From assembly GCA_963920635.1 (NCBI GenBank), contig OY987307.1:18553735-18617734 (forward strand): a stretch of 64,000 bases of DNA. The letters are read 5' to 3'. The stretch comes from Pseudeuparius sepicola. Lineage: Eukaryota > Arthropoda > Insecta > Coleoptera > Anthribidae. The position numbers were made by a program, and so were the translations under genes. Below the pieces are notes generated by a model. That model saw nothing but the letters and a program-made list of their open reading frames with translations, was not told where the DNA came from and searched no databases. Below, piece by piece: positions 54,014 to 64,000 of this stretch (position 1 is its first letter; every line of letters begins with the position of its first letter).

Positions 54014-54372
54014 ACTAAAATCGAGCAATCCGTACGCCTGGCGTAAATAAAACCACGTGTTCAATGACGATCCGCGATTGGTCGGTAGGCTATAAAATTT
54101 CACCCGAGTCGGCAACAGGGACGTACTCGACCGCAAAAGTGTAGTTACGCGGTTTTACCTTGTTGTTTTCAGCTATTTAGACACTGCCACAAATAATTTT
54201 ATCGATGTTTTGAACCATTTTAATTAAGCCAATAATTCTATTCCCAAATATTTTGAAGTAAACCATTGTAAAACTAAAATTAAATAAAGGTCGTGCCTCA
54301 GTCCGGCCCTGGCGAATATTTCAACTCACGTGCTCTTGTTTACGCCAGGCGTAAGAGTTGCTCGATTTTACT
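54014..54372. repeat. MITE nested in the hAT element
   Basis: AAATCGAGCAATCCGTACGC with CCTGGCGTAAA at the left is the inverse of TTTACGCCAGGCGTAAGAG with TTGCTCGATTT at the right, TA on both sides. Non-coding. Confidence 0.8.
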
Positions 54373-54636
54373 ATAGTTCAATCGCCCTGTATGTAGAAAA
54401 TTTAAAATAAAATATTGTTATTTTTACTATGTACAAATGCATTTAGAAATTTGTATTTACATTATATTATATGTTTATTTGTAAATGAAACAATACATTT
54501 TTATTTTTAAAGTATTTCTTTATTTGCATATTTTCAACATTTTCCTGGATATTTTGACTAAATTATATGCGTATTTATGGCCATATTTTTAGGGTTTCGA
54601 CTTGCATATTAAAACTTGGGTTAGTCTAATTATGAG

Positions 54637-55046
54637 ATTATAGAATTTTAAAAATATCTCAGATCTAAAGTTAAAATAGCAGATCTGGCAACTGCCGTAT
54701 ATAAATAGTCTCGAACTTTGAAACTAGGAAACCAGCGGTATTTTTAAATTGTATAGGGTACTACAAATTACGTGGTAAACATGTCAATACTGCCTCTATA
54801 TCTATTATTTACTTTTATGTAGGTAGTTTGGTAGTTACTACACTATGCAATAAATAAGCAACGTTTCTTATTTCTGCTAACTAATTCTATAGACATAGGT
54901 ACTTTTTATATAAACCAATTTATTACCTAATTAACATTAACGTAGCATAGGTACATTTTAATATTTCAGCATCGCTACTTAGGAACTAATTAGATAGTAT
55001 CTGGTATATAGTATAATTAATGTGACCTAATCATACGTCCATATAT
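54637..55046. other. No feature recognised
   Basis: AT-rich DNA. Confidence 0.3.
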
Positions 55047-55235
55047 GGACGTCCTTCGGATGTCTATTTTAAGTACAAATATTTAACGGCTAAATACGGA
55101 CGTCCCTGGGATGTACATTTGATGTACGAACATTTGACGTCCAAAGACGGACGTCCTTGTGATGTACACATTTTATGTCTTGGACGTTCCGACCAAATAT
55201 GGACATTATATGAACGTTCCTCGGACATGTTTGCT
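55047..55235. repeat. Tandem repeat, ~51-bp unit with GGACGTCC palindrome
   Basis: GGACGTCCTTCGGATGT recurs at 55047, 55098 and 55149, and a diverged unit starts at 55201. The spacing is 51-52 bp. Each unit carries a GGACGTCC palindrome and GATGTAC-like words. Confidence 0.75.
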
Positions 55236-56059
55236 GTTACGGACAGGGATATATATTTTATTTGCTCTATTTAAAAGTAAAAAAAAAAAATAAAAAAATA
55301 GAAGCAATGGCAGTAAGAAAAAACTGTAACATGGTATAAGTACGTTTGACATAAATAATAATATTAAGGAATCATTAAATTTGTATAAATAAAGTCAACC
55401 TTGACAGTTATGACCAAGTAAAACAAACGCAAATAAATACCTACATTTTATTTGTATCTTTTTTATTAATAATCGATTTATTATACATATAAACATTTTA
55501 AAAACAATTAACTTTCTCCTTAAACCTATTTTCAATCCGTCAAAATAGTTGATGACAGAGCACATGGGCGACTTGAATTTGATACTAGGTAGGTACAGGA
55601 GATCAAAGAAAGAAGGCAGAAATTTTCGTTTGTCACTAAGTACTTTGAAAAGAAGATATTCTGTTAGAATCTCATTAGAATTGAGAAAATGTTGCGAATT
55701 GTTGACAATTTTTGGAAATTTACTGGTGTTCCTTAGAGATAATTGATATTAGAGCATCTCATGTAATTAGACACAACAATGATTCTTAGGAAAATTTTCT
55801 TGATTATTAAGTATATATATTTGCGTTTAAGCAGTTACATATAGTTCAATTACCACTTGCCATTAAAACCTAGTTATAACGATAATTTATTAAGACCGAT
55901 AACAGTTTTTTAATTGTTCTGAGCTATCGACAAGTCCAATTATTGTAGCTTCATACCACATTTGCAAATAAAATTAGTTTTTTAAAGGTAACTTAAACTT
56001 GATCAAAATAATTTTATAATTTTGATGCGTGACTTTCGGTCTTTGTTTTAGAGTAGTAT
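55236..56059. other. No gene recognised
   Basis: AT-rich. The 65-codon frame at 55549-55746 has no recognisable domain. Confidence 0.3.
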
Positions 56060-56385
56060 GGATATTAGTACAGTAAAACTAACACAAAATTAAGCCAAAC
56101 TCAAACATAAAAAAGTCCTTTCTAGCGCGAAATAGTTCCATACCCTCCTAAGAGTTAGAGAGGTGGGGGTGAAAAGGGCAGGAAATTCTTATTTTTCACA
56201 GTTTTGCGTGAATATCTAGTAAACTATGAGGTTTAGCGCAAACGTCATCCTATACGCAAATGATATACATTAAATTCCGAACAAGAATTGTTATATACAG
56301 AATTATGGTAAAGTGAACGGTTTCCATGATATGGAGGGGTAAAGATTTCTTTGTTTTTATTTCACGTAGTTTTTGTTGAAAAAAC
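56060..56385 (+). repeat. Dispersed repeat, direct copy at 61833-62180
   Basis: From GTACAGTAAAA through TCTAGCGCGAAATA, TTTGCGTGAATATCTAGTAA, GCGCAAACGTCATCCTATAC and GATATGGAGGGGTAAAGATT it is nearly identical to 61833-62180. The second copy has an extra ~35 bp (AAAAGTTACACCACCAGCAG and on). Confidence 0.85.
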
Positions 56386-56435
56386 TTAAAATGATTACAG
56401 TATAAATTAGTAACTGAATAATATATGTAGAAAAT

Positions 56436-56704
56436 ATATAGATATATCTATGCATATATAGATACATATTACACCCATAGATTGTTATTTTTTGTCACAA
56501 CATAACCTTATAAGTATATGACTGTAAATATGTCCAATACAAGTTAGAAGCCTTAGTTAATTTGTACTCACTTTTTGCCCTCATTCATTATAGCGTTCTG
56601 ATTTCCATTCGTTCTTTTATGTCAAATCATTCCCATATCTAATTTGTCCTAACAATCTATGGGTGTAATATGTATCTATATATGCATAGATATATCTATA
56701 TACC
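56436..56704. repeat. MITE with 53-bp perfect inverted ends
   Basis: TATATAGATATATCTATGCA through CACCCATAGATTGTTA returns as an exact inverse from TAACAATCTATGGGTGTAAT to 56702. The interior is non-coding. Confidence 0.85.
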
Positions 56705-56883
56705 TACAGCCAATAAACAATATGATTTATAAAAAAGAACTTCAGTGCCGAGGGACACATTTATTTGTACCACAAAGTTCCATATTACGAAAAATTGGAA
56801 ATATATGAAATTAAATCCGTCCTAAAACTGCGCATTTCTTCAATCTTTTATATTCAATTTTTATTAAAAGCTTTTATTTAACT

Positions 56884-57310
56884 TGCAATGTATGTATGTA
56901 TGTATGTGTGTATGTAATTTGTTCGGGTGGAATCTTGCAACTCAATTTTGAAGCAGATATCTTCAACCGATCGAGCTGAAATTTTGTACACACGTTTAAT
57001 TTGGATGACAATGCATGATTATATGTGTGACGTCATTCTAAATCCAACATGGCGGATCACCCAAGATGGCGGACTAGTTAAATTTCAACCGATCGAGCTG
57101 AAATTTTGTACACACGTTTAATTTGGATGACAATGCATGATTATATGTGTGACGTCATTCTAAATCCAACATGGCGGAACACTCAAGATGGCGGACTAGT
57201 TAAATTTCAACCGATCGAGCTGAAATTTTGTACACACGTTTAATTTGGATGACAATGCATGATTATATGTGTGACGTCATTCTAAATCCAACATGGCGGA
57301 ACACCCAAGA
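56884..57310 (+). repeat. 122-bp tandem repeat, ~2.9 units, with GTAT microsatellite in front
   Basis: The units start TTCAACCGATCGAGCTGAAA at 56962, 57084 and 57206. Each contains GTGTGACGTCATTCTAAATC and ATGGCGGA...AAGATGG, and they are almost identical, so the duplication is recent. A short TGTATGTATG tract (56889-56910) precedes. Each unit has a CRE-type TGACGTCA core. The 64-codon frame is an artefact of the repeat. Confidence 0.88.
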
Positions 57311-57440
57311 TGGTCATTAGAAGGTCTCCTCATTGAAGAGCTAGACTGTTCTAAACTAACCGGCAAACGACCTTGCAACAATGATGCGTTAACTGAGATG
57401 AATAGACTCAGACACCTGGCCAAACTAAAAATTACAAAAT

Positions 57441-57770
57441 AAATTAAAAGTAAAAAAATATTTTTAAAAAAAGCTTTTATTTAAATGCGCTAAAAAGAAT
57501 AAAATAATCTTTTCTTTTAAAACTTTTACTATCAACTTATAACGTCATTCCACAATTTATATGATATAAAAGCTTGTCGCGAGATTTAAGTTTTCAAACT
57601 AAGTAAATACCACTACTTAAATCTCGCGACAAGCTTTTATATCATATAAATTGTGGAATGACGTTATAAGTTGATAGTAAAAGTTTTAAAAGAAAAGATT
57701 ATTTTATTCTTTTTAGCGCATTTAAATAAAAGCTTTTTTTAAAAATATTTTTTTACTTTTAATTTATTAT
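57441..57770. repeat. Near-perfect ~330-bp hairpin
   Basis: Arms of about 150 bp from AAAAGTAAAAAAATATTTTT through TTATATCATATAAATTGTGG and TCTCGCGACAAGCTTTTATA are near-perfect inverses around a loop at about 57590-57620 (TTTTCAAACTAAGTAAATAC). Shared AAGCTTTTATTTAA and AAGCTTGTCGCGA words tie it to 36552-36765 and 42660. Confidence 0.9.
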
Positions 57771-57819
57771 ATTATATATATTCAATTTTTATTATATTTT
57801 CCTGCAATTTTTAGTAAGA

Positions 57820-57905
57820 TCCCCCGCACAAGCATGTGGTTGCTTCTGGGGTACTCCTAGTTTGGAGTATTGTGAGGGGGGTACGTGAGAATTATTATTA
57901 TTATA
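57820..57905 (+). repeat. Dispersed repeat tail, hairpin plus ATT units
   Basis: GGTACTCCTAGTTTGGAGTA, then TTGTGAGGGGGGTACGTGAG and ATTATTATTATTATA, parallel to 31155-31235. Confidence 0.5.
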
Positions 57906-58171
57906 TCTTTTACGTAAAACCTTCTTTTTTAATGCTAGTTAATAAAACCAATCTTCCTATAATATCACATGCAAAAAATACAGGGGCCCTTCAAAAAAAT
58001 TTAATATATAATTAGGCCAATCCCGATTGCTTGATTGATTGATTTTTGTACAAAATGACAAAGTCTTTCTACAAAAATCGGGGACACCATAGGGTTAACA
58101 ACGAACACCTCTCGCACACACTCATTCACTTTATCTGTATGCCGCCCCCCACCCGGAGTCAGTAAAGTATA

Positions 58172-58407
58172 CCGTACTTTCACCGTTGCGGTAGACATAG
58201 GGGAATAGGCCGCGCGTCGCCGTGAGTCCAGCTAGGTTTGTCAGTCGTTGGCGGGGGGAGTACACAGTAGTCCCGCACCGCTTATCAGTCGAGTTTTGCG
58301 AGCAAAAAACACGCCCCGCCCCCCGCCAACGACTGACGAACCTAGCCGAATACACGGCGGCGCGCCGCCCAGCCATGGCAATGTCTACTAAAACGGTGAA
58401 AGTACGG
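58172..58407. repeat. CpG-rich foldback MITE
   Basis: CCGTACTTTCACCGTTGCGG and the inverse (AAACGGTGAAAGTACGG) lie between TA dinucleotides. The arms continue as GGTAGACAT, CGTCGCCGTG and TTTGTCAGTCGTTGGCGGGG. Very high CpG content for this window. The overlapping open frames mirror each other. Confidence 0.88.
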
Positions 58408-58689
58408 TAGAGGAACCTCGATAATTATGTTTTGAGGTAACATAGGTAGAAAATCAAGACAAACGTCCAAATGCTGGCAAATCCCCAGCAGTATAGCGTT
58501 GACTGAAGGTTTCTTCACCCAACGAGTATAGTCTTCTCGATACGAACTAGCCCACCCTCTTCTCGTCCTCCTAAACCACTTTATCAGGAAACTCTCTCCA
58601 ATAAAGATGTCAGTTTTGCAAAAAAAATTCCAAACAGGATGATTTTTTTCAGGATTGCTTGGGAACTGTCTCCTGAATGCCCAACCAAA
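58408..58689. other. No feature recognised
   Basis: No repeat partner or coding signal was seen. Confidence 0.3.
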
Positions 58690-58950
58690 AGATTACACTC
58701 GAACTCCTGGTACGAATTGCGCTATAGGTGGTTTCCTAAACAATAAGGGTGGTTTAATAAACATGTTTTTCGAGCAAAATGACCCTAATGAAAGTTGTAG
58801 GGGGTCAAATTATGAACAACTTTTCCTCATATTTTTTTGTGTCTCGAATACATAACGAGCATTATACTTATATGACAACAATTTCGCAGGCTGCAGGGGT
58901 GGTGTTATTTTATACAAAAAAATTGCCTTAATATAAGATTTAGACGGTGA
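58690..58950 (+). repeat. Repeat related to 27299-27490
   Basis: ACTCGAACTCCTGGTACGAA, TTGCGCTATAGGTGG, TTTCCTAAACAATAAGG, ATACATAACGAG and AATTGCCTTAATA in the same order as the minus strand of 27299-27490. Confidence 0.6.
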
Positions 58951-60745
58951 ATTTCTGGTCAACTTTTTATTATAACATTTTCACGTGGCATTATATGACA
59001 AAAAAATTAAAAACGAATGAAATCAAATTTAAACAAAATTCATTTTATATACTCCACCCGTGTGGGTAAAACAACATACCTATCCTTGTTTATACATAAA
59101 CAAGAAACATATCTAGGTTCATTTTAAGGAAAACATATCTCACAAATAAAATTCTTCGAGTCCAGCGTATTCTATATGGACCTAATTCCTGCATTGGATT
59201 CAGTTTGCCTGGTTTTGGTTTTTTGCCTAAATGCTACATAATCTATGAAATGAAAAAGAAGAAAATTATAGTTTATTGTATCTACTACCTACCTACTTGT
59301 GAAAATTTTATGGAAAAGCGTGATCGGTATTAAAGTCTGATTAAGAGAACAAACAACTAAACGTTTAATGATTCTATACTATAGTTCAAAGCAATAGTTC
59401 TAGTAATATAAATAAGTAATTACCTGATAAAATTTCACTTGTCGAATATTTTGCACCAACCAAAACCATAATAAGACAAATAAGTCAAACAAGTGGCCAC
59501 GAAACCTCTGAAAAACTTGAATAAAATTGTCCGGTATATGAGCATACACGCAAATATCTTTTAAATCGTGTAGTTAAACAGTCATAGATTCCACTATAAC
59601 ACGATAGGTATCTATATAGGCTGTAACGTTTTACCCAACTATGTCATTTTGTACACCTCTCCCTTAATAGCTTTATACCAAATTTTGTAACATGTTGCAA
59701 TTAGCATAATACCGTTGGGTGAACGATAATACCTTCAAAATTTATGTTAATATTAGGTCTTGGCAAAAAACTAAAACTAATGGATATGTTATTCCTGGTA
59801 ATAATAAACAAGGTTATTGCTTTCATCATTATTCAAAACAATTTTGCATAGCCTACCATTATTTCCTTTTCGATTAAAACAACTATGATGATGGCCCATG
59901 GAAAATTTTCCACTCTTTTTATTTTAAATTGGCTTTTATTGGAAAAACCTCAGACAAGTTGATTTTGAAAAGAACCCGTATTTTAAAATACAGGTCAAGT
60001 ATTGACCTATTAGAATCTCTTCTTAGATGTGTTTTAAATGTCGGAAATGTATTTGAAATAATTATAATATACAGTGGTAGTTTTCAAACGAATAAAAAGA
60101 TCGAAATTGAGGTTTAAAAACGCAAATTACTAATAAAAAGAAAAAGAAAAATCGACAATAGTTCTCTGATCTTTCTATGTAGGTACTGTAGATATCTACC
60201 TACACGCATAATAAAAATCGCCGTCAATTTATTGTAAGATGAAACTCTCCCAAAATTTCAAAAAACCACAGGACCACAGGTTTATTATAATTAATATATC
60301 TGTAAATATTAAGTAAGTCATCTTATACCTGTTTACATCACAAATCAGTTTTAAGAGTATTAATTAATTACAAGTAATTGCAGAACATCAATGCTGAAAT
60401 ATTAATATAATTAACACTATTCAATGAAATCGACAATAAGAATTAATTATTTTTTTGTCTTTTCATAATTATTATTATTCTGGTTGCGATTCTCATACTC
60501 ATTCTCTAAGCAAAACTTTGTTGACCATAAGTAAGTACTTAGTACGGTTTTTGTCATTCTAGAATTACTATGTGACATAAATAGTAAATAATTTGAAGGA
60601 ATAATCCGATATGTTAACGACAAATTTATACCTTCCTATATGTGTGCATTTGGATTTATTGGCGTTGCATATAAGGTGCTGTTATATTTAACTTTGCAAC
60701 ATAATTGAAAATAAAAAAAATCATGCGAAAATAGCATATTTTCTA
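58951..60745. other. No gene recognised
   Basis: 1.8 kb of AT-rich DNA. I found no long frame with a domain, no inverted repeat and no copy elsewhere in the window. It may be true unique sequence. Confidence 0.35.
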
Positions 60746-61376
60746 TATAGTCAAATTATTTTAAGAAGTCCTTACTGGAACTGTCAATTGGTAATTTCGA
60801 TATCCTAAGTTGGTATCAAAGCAGCAAAAAATGCAACCGGGACATAAGTTCAGGTCAGTAACGAGCCCATCTGCACTAATAACACGAAAAGTGACAAGAA
60901 CAATAACAACACAGATAACGGTAAAACTCAGGAATCGTAGAAAACCCGCGAATATTTTCACTGCCGAAAGTTTGAACCAGTTTGAACGATCTGGAAAACC
61001 TTCACTGTCACTTTGACACACCGAAGCTAAATTTGCCTGAGTCCGGCCATAGACGCTGCCAAAAGCAGCTGATTATTGCAAAATACCAAAATGAAAAGTG
61101 TTTCCATGACGTTTGAAATTATTATTAAAATGAGTTGTAGTCGTAGTTATTTTTATTTATAGCGGTATAATCGTGATTGCAATAGGGTTTTTATTTTATT
61201 ATGTTCTTTTTTTCGTATCACTTGGGTAACTTTTCACATCATAAATCAATGAGTGACGTCATTAACCGGTTGAGACACATATACCAATGTTATACCCATG
61301 GGTAACAGAAAATTTCTAGGGATTTTGTGGAGAATGTCATCTGACAAAATCGGGACTTCTTACAGTAATCGGGGTA
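60746..61376 (-). repeat. Inverted copy of the 632-bp repeat at 22191-22822
   Basis: Reverse complement of 22191-22822 along its whole length, with scattered substitutions and small indels. The 86-codon minus-strand frame (60761-61021) is not kept open in the other copy, which argues against coding. Confidence 0.78.
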
Positions 61377-61832
61377 TACTTGCTGCTTTATTTGGCATAT
61401 AACCATACACCTTTATTATTTTGTCTCGTTTCAATATAATTTGCGACACCGTATGGCATGTATAATTCATAAGTAATGGCATATTAGATCAAATTATACT
61501 CGCAGTTTCCAAATAGGTACATTAATGATGACAGGAAAATAATACGGAAACAGTTATCATGTTTATACCACAAACGGTACTGGTGATTATTAATGTACGT
61601 AGCAACTATTTCGAAAAAAAGCGCTCGATTTGAATCTATATTCATGACTTTACCCAACATTTTTACTTTACCTTACCAAGGAACCATTTTTTGTGGTGTG
61701 GTCATGGGGTAAATCCGAGGGTAAATCTAATACACGTAATTTTATACCCAATGGTAGGACCAATGACGTCAGAATCTATAGACGTTTGGTTGAAATGCCC
61801 TTTATTTTGTCCCCAAGATTAAATAGGTATAT
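61377..61832. other. No feature recognised
   Basis: AT-rich DNA. Confidence 0.3.
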
Positions 61833-62180
61833 AGTACAGTAAAATTGGGCCAAAACCCAAACATAAAAAAAAGTTCTTTCTAGCGCGAAATAATTCCATA
61901 CCCTCCTTAAGAGTTAGTACTAAAAAGTTACACCACCAGCAGCGTCGGGTTTCGGGGGGAGGGTGTGAAAAGAGCAGGAAATTCTTATTTTTCACAGTTT
62001 TGCGTGAATATCTAGTAAACTATAAGGTTTAGCGCAAACGTCATCCTATACGCAAATGATATACATTAAATTCCGAACAAGAATTGTTATATACAGAATT
62101 ATGGTAAAGTGAACGGTTTCCATGATATGGAGGGGTAAAGATTTCTTTGTTTTTATTTCACATAGTTTTTGTTGAAAACT
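61833..62180 (+). repeat. Direct copy of the 56060-56385 repeat
   Basis: Same orientation and nearly identical to 56060-56385. It is followed directly by a piece related to 6700-6790 (GAAAACGTCAAAATAAGAAG). Confidence 0.85.
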
Positions 62181-62559
62181 TCAGGAATCTATAGAAAACG
62201 TCAAAATAAGAAGATTTTTTCATATACCTAGACATGTATCCGAAATCCTAAAGGTTTTCGTTATACAGACGGTGTCACATTTCATTTTTTTCAAGTTTTC
62301 TTTATTTTGCATAAAAGAAGACAGCTAAGGCATCGGCTAAGGCTGAAGTTTTTGTGTAGATTTTACGACAAAATGTTATTAAGGAAAGTTGTTCAATATT
62401 AAAAACTGAGTACCTAGGTGTGCAAAATTTAGTATAAAATTGCCACCTTTTTGTTTTTTTGCGTTTTGTTTTTGTGGGGGCATACAATAAGCGAGGAAAT
62501 CGCGGTGGTAGTCTTAAAAAAGCATCCTGTGGGAATAAAGATAATAATAATATATTTTC
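62181..62559. other. No gene; fragment related to 6690-6790 at the left
   Basis: Nothing beyond the shared 62180-62250 piece was recognised. Confidence 0.3.
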
Positions 62560-62790
62560 TTGAAATCGGCAGTGAGTGTCTCAAAATCGTCATTAGAAGC
62601 TCAGAAATCGGCACTGAAGTAGCCCATTATTGTGCGATGTTTTCAATAAGTAGACCTTGGCGAGACGTAAACATCAAACATCAGACGCGGAGCCATCGCC
62701 CGTCAAGAGTGACCAAATATTTAAAACCAGGCTAATAAAGGCCCATTTAACCTTTCGTACAAATTGCGCCTCAGGATATAAAAGTGCTCT
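62560..62790 (+). repeat. Mariner right-arm fragment (family of 37900-40490)
   Basis: CTTGAAATCGGCAGTGA, CGCGGAGCCATCGCCCGTCA, AGTGACCAAATATT and TAATAAAGGCCCATTTAAC match 39910-40035. Confidence 0.7.
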
Positions 62791-63224
62791 GTAAATAAAG
62801 GCTCCCTTCTCAACCTAGGTGTATAATATACTAATTTTTTACTACTAACCTGAGAAATCACCATTATTTACCTCATTCCTCTAATGAGAAGTAATATTTC
62901 TCTCCCTAGGTAAATAATGATAATAAAAAAATACCTAGGCAAACAATGAAAAATTTTCTATATGACATTTAAAAATTAGTTTCATTTTATCAGCTTGACA
63001 ACTGAACTCCCATAGGCTACTTGATATTTCGAAATATTTGAAAAAAGCGAGAAATGACTAAAATATCAAAATCAAATATGTAAAATATGGCAATATTCCA
63101 ATGTTAGTAGTAAAAAAAAATCTATATACACTTCGGTTGAGAAGGCCATTATTTACCTCGCATATTATATAAAAATGCTCGGAAAGTAATGGCTCACTTC
63201 TCAACCTAGGTGTATAATATACTA
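62791..63224. repeat. Segment bounded by direct copies of CTCAACCTAGGTGTATAA
   Basis: CTTCTCAACCTAGGTGTATA and ATATACTA occur at about 62797 and 63197 in the same orientation, about 400 bp apart. CCTAGGTAAATAATGA and ATACCTAGGCAAACAATGA words lie between. It may be a local duplication or two ends of one insertion. Confidence 0.4.
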
Positions 63225-63720
63225 TTTCGGCAGTGAAGTGTCTCAAAATCGTCATTAAAAGCTCAGAAATCGGCACTGAAGTAGCCCATTATTGTACGAT
63301 TTTTTCAATAAGTAGGCCTTGGCGAATTGTAAACATCAAACTTCAGACGTGGGGCCATCGTCCGTCAAAAGTGACGAAATATTCAAAACCCGACAAATAA
63401 AGGCCCATTTAACTTTTCGTATACATTGCGAAATTGGTACCTACCTATAGCAGCACAATCCTTCTGTATACACATATTTTAGTAGGTTTGAATATCAATC
63501 TATTTTTCATGGAGGCTGCACAACAGGCAGCAGTCTGGAATTTTTGTTGGGAAGCGCCGTGCCTCGTCATACCCACTTGACGTCAAAGTCAAGCAACGCC
63601 GCGCGCAATCGGTTCAATATATAATATGTACTTCGGCACTGAAGTTCTTTTTATGAGAGGCCTCTGCAACTAAATTCCACAAGAGTTATAAAAAGTTGAA
63701 CTTCAGTGCCTTGGTATATA
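63225..63720 (+). repeat. Second mariner right-arm fragment
   Basis: TCGGCAGTGAAGTGTC, GTTTGAATATCAAT, ATGGAGGCTGCACAAC and GTCAAGCAACGCCGCGCGCA follow 39910-40230, and then CACTGAAGTT / GCAACTAAATTCCAC follow the inverted-repeat part of 37900-40490. Confidence 0.7.
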
Positions 63721-64000
63721 AATAATTAATTACAACTATACTTACGTGTAATTTTTAGGTTTATAATAATTGTACTGTTTCACCGATATCTAAAGATAGG
63801 GAAAGTGTTTTAAATCACCGAGACCGGTAACAAAATCGTCCACACTGACTAAAAAACGTGCGACACTGTATGCCCGAAAAAATCCATTAGGCCCGCGCGA
63901 GGCGCTCCACTTCCTCCTCCCCTGGTCGAATCAGCACGTCGGTATCTCGGAAACGGTTGGCGCCGCGACGACGGTCCGCGCGCGCGCGCGCGGGCACACG
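63721..64000. other. No gene; CpG-rich window edge
   Basis: From about 63885 the DNA is GC- and CpG-rich, with GCGCGCGCGCGCG at about 63978-63991. It could be the start of a CpG-rich promoter or another repeat, cut by the window. Confidence 0.35.

Larger units (their letters stand above)
53264..54628 (+). mobile_element. hAT element, internal deletion derivative, 8-bp target duplication
   Basis: ATTATGAG is duplicated at 53256-53263 and 54629-54636. The ends TAGCGTAACCCAA and TTGGGTTAGTCTA are imperfect inverses. Subterminal ATATGCAA/TTGCATAT words are frequent on both sides. It holds a hAT C-terminus and a nested MITE. Confidence 0.88.

Noticed and set aside
55047..55235. CRISPR-like spacing of a palindromic repeat
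   Set aside because: The units are contiguous 51-bp tandem copies without unique spacers, and the sequence is eukaryotic in character.
58131..58410. Arg/Ala-rich overlapping frames on both strands
   Set aside because: CpG-rich palindrome read in both directions; no domain.
60761..61021. 86-codon minus-strand frame with a hydrophobic segment
   Set aside because: The other copy of this repeat (22191-22822) does not keep the frame open; more likely non-coding repeat.

Overview
The window looks like repeat-dense insect nuclear DNA. It is AT-rich, has tracts such as TAGGTACCTACC, carries many TACAGGGTGT-type inverted repeats, and holds remnants of nearly every arthropod DNA-transposon superfamily plus a Penelope-like retroelement. 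I see no rRNA, tRNA, operon, CRISPR or bacterial feature. The order of insect cannot be fixed from this sequence (hemipteran, lepidopteran and coleopteran genomes all fit). Only one host-type exon is suggested: a short THAP-like first exon behind a CpG-rich segment near 7.5 kb. Everything else I can identify is mobile DNA or its debris.

Layout. 0-9 kb: palindromic elements (1-686, 690-990, 1315-3075 with 2062-2954 nested inside), a C-terminal scrap of a Tc1/mariner transposase near 5.2 kb, and the THAP-like exon. 10.0-17.9 kb: one Harbinger element broken by four younger insertions: a DUF4817-type Tc1/mariner element with 365-bp terminal repeats, a TA-flanked MITE, a complete pogo element with an open 587-codon transposase, and a hAT MITE. 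18-27 kb: nested palindromic MITEs, two hAT MITEs with clean 8-bp target duplications (one built of 18-bp ATCGAT-rich units), and one member of a long inverted repeat pair. 28.4-29.6 kb: a broken Penelope-like element on the minus strand with reverse transcriptase and GIY-YIG endonuclease. 29.6-32.3 kb: GC-rich, possibly LTR-derived pieces. 32.4-34.0 kb: a Mutator-like element with a FLYWCH protein and a 9-bp target duplication. 34.8-47.5 kb: further DUF4817-mariner elements and palindromes derived from them, including a three-level nest at 46.1-47.5 kb. 48.5-49.7 kb: inverted copies of the 25-kb repeat and a large palindrome that carries a hammerhead ribozyme core. 50.7-58.4 kb: palindromes, two hAT remnants, two tandem arrays, a near-perfect 330-bp hairpin and a CpG-rich foldback MITE. 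58.4-64 kb: unrecognised AT-rich DNA, the second member of the 632-bp inverted pair, a direct repeat of the 56-kb block, and mariner-arm fragments running into a CpG-rich edge.

How the pieces relate. Several palindromic MITEs still encode short ends of DUF4817-type transposases (35.7 kb and 46.7 kb) or share TA-flanked CAGGGTGT or CAGTG ends with the coding elements. The likely picture is that long-terminal-repeat Tc1/mariner elements gave rise to the palindromes that dominate the window. The nesting gives a relative order of insertion. The most intact coding element is the pogo at 13.3-16.0 kb. The most unusual single signal is the hammerhead core at 49.52 kb.
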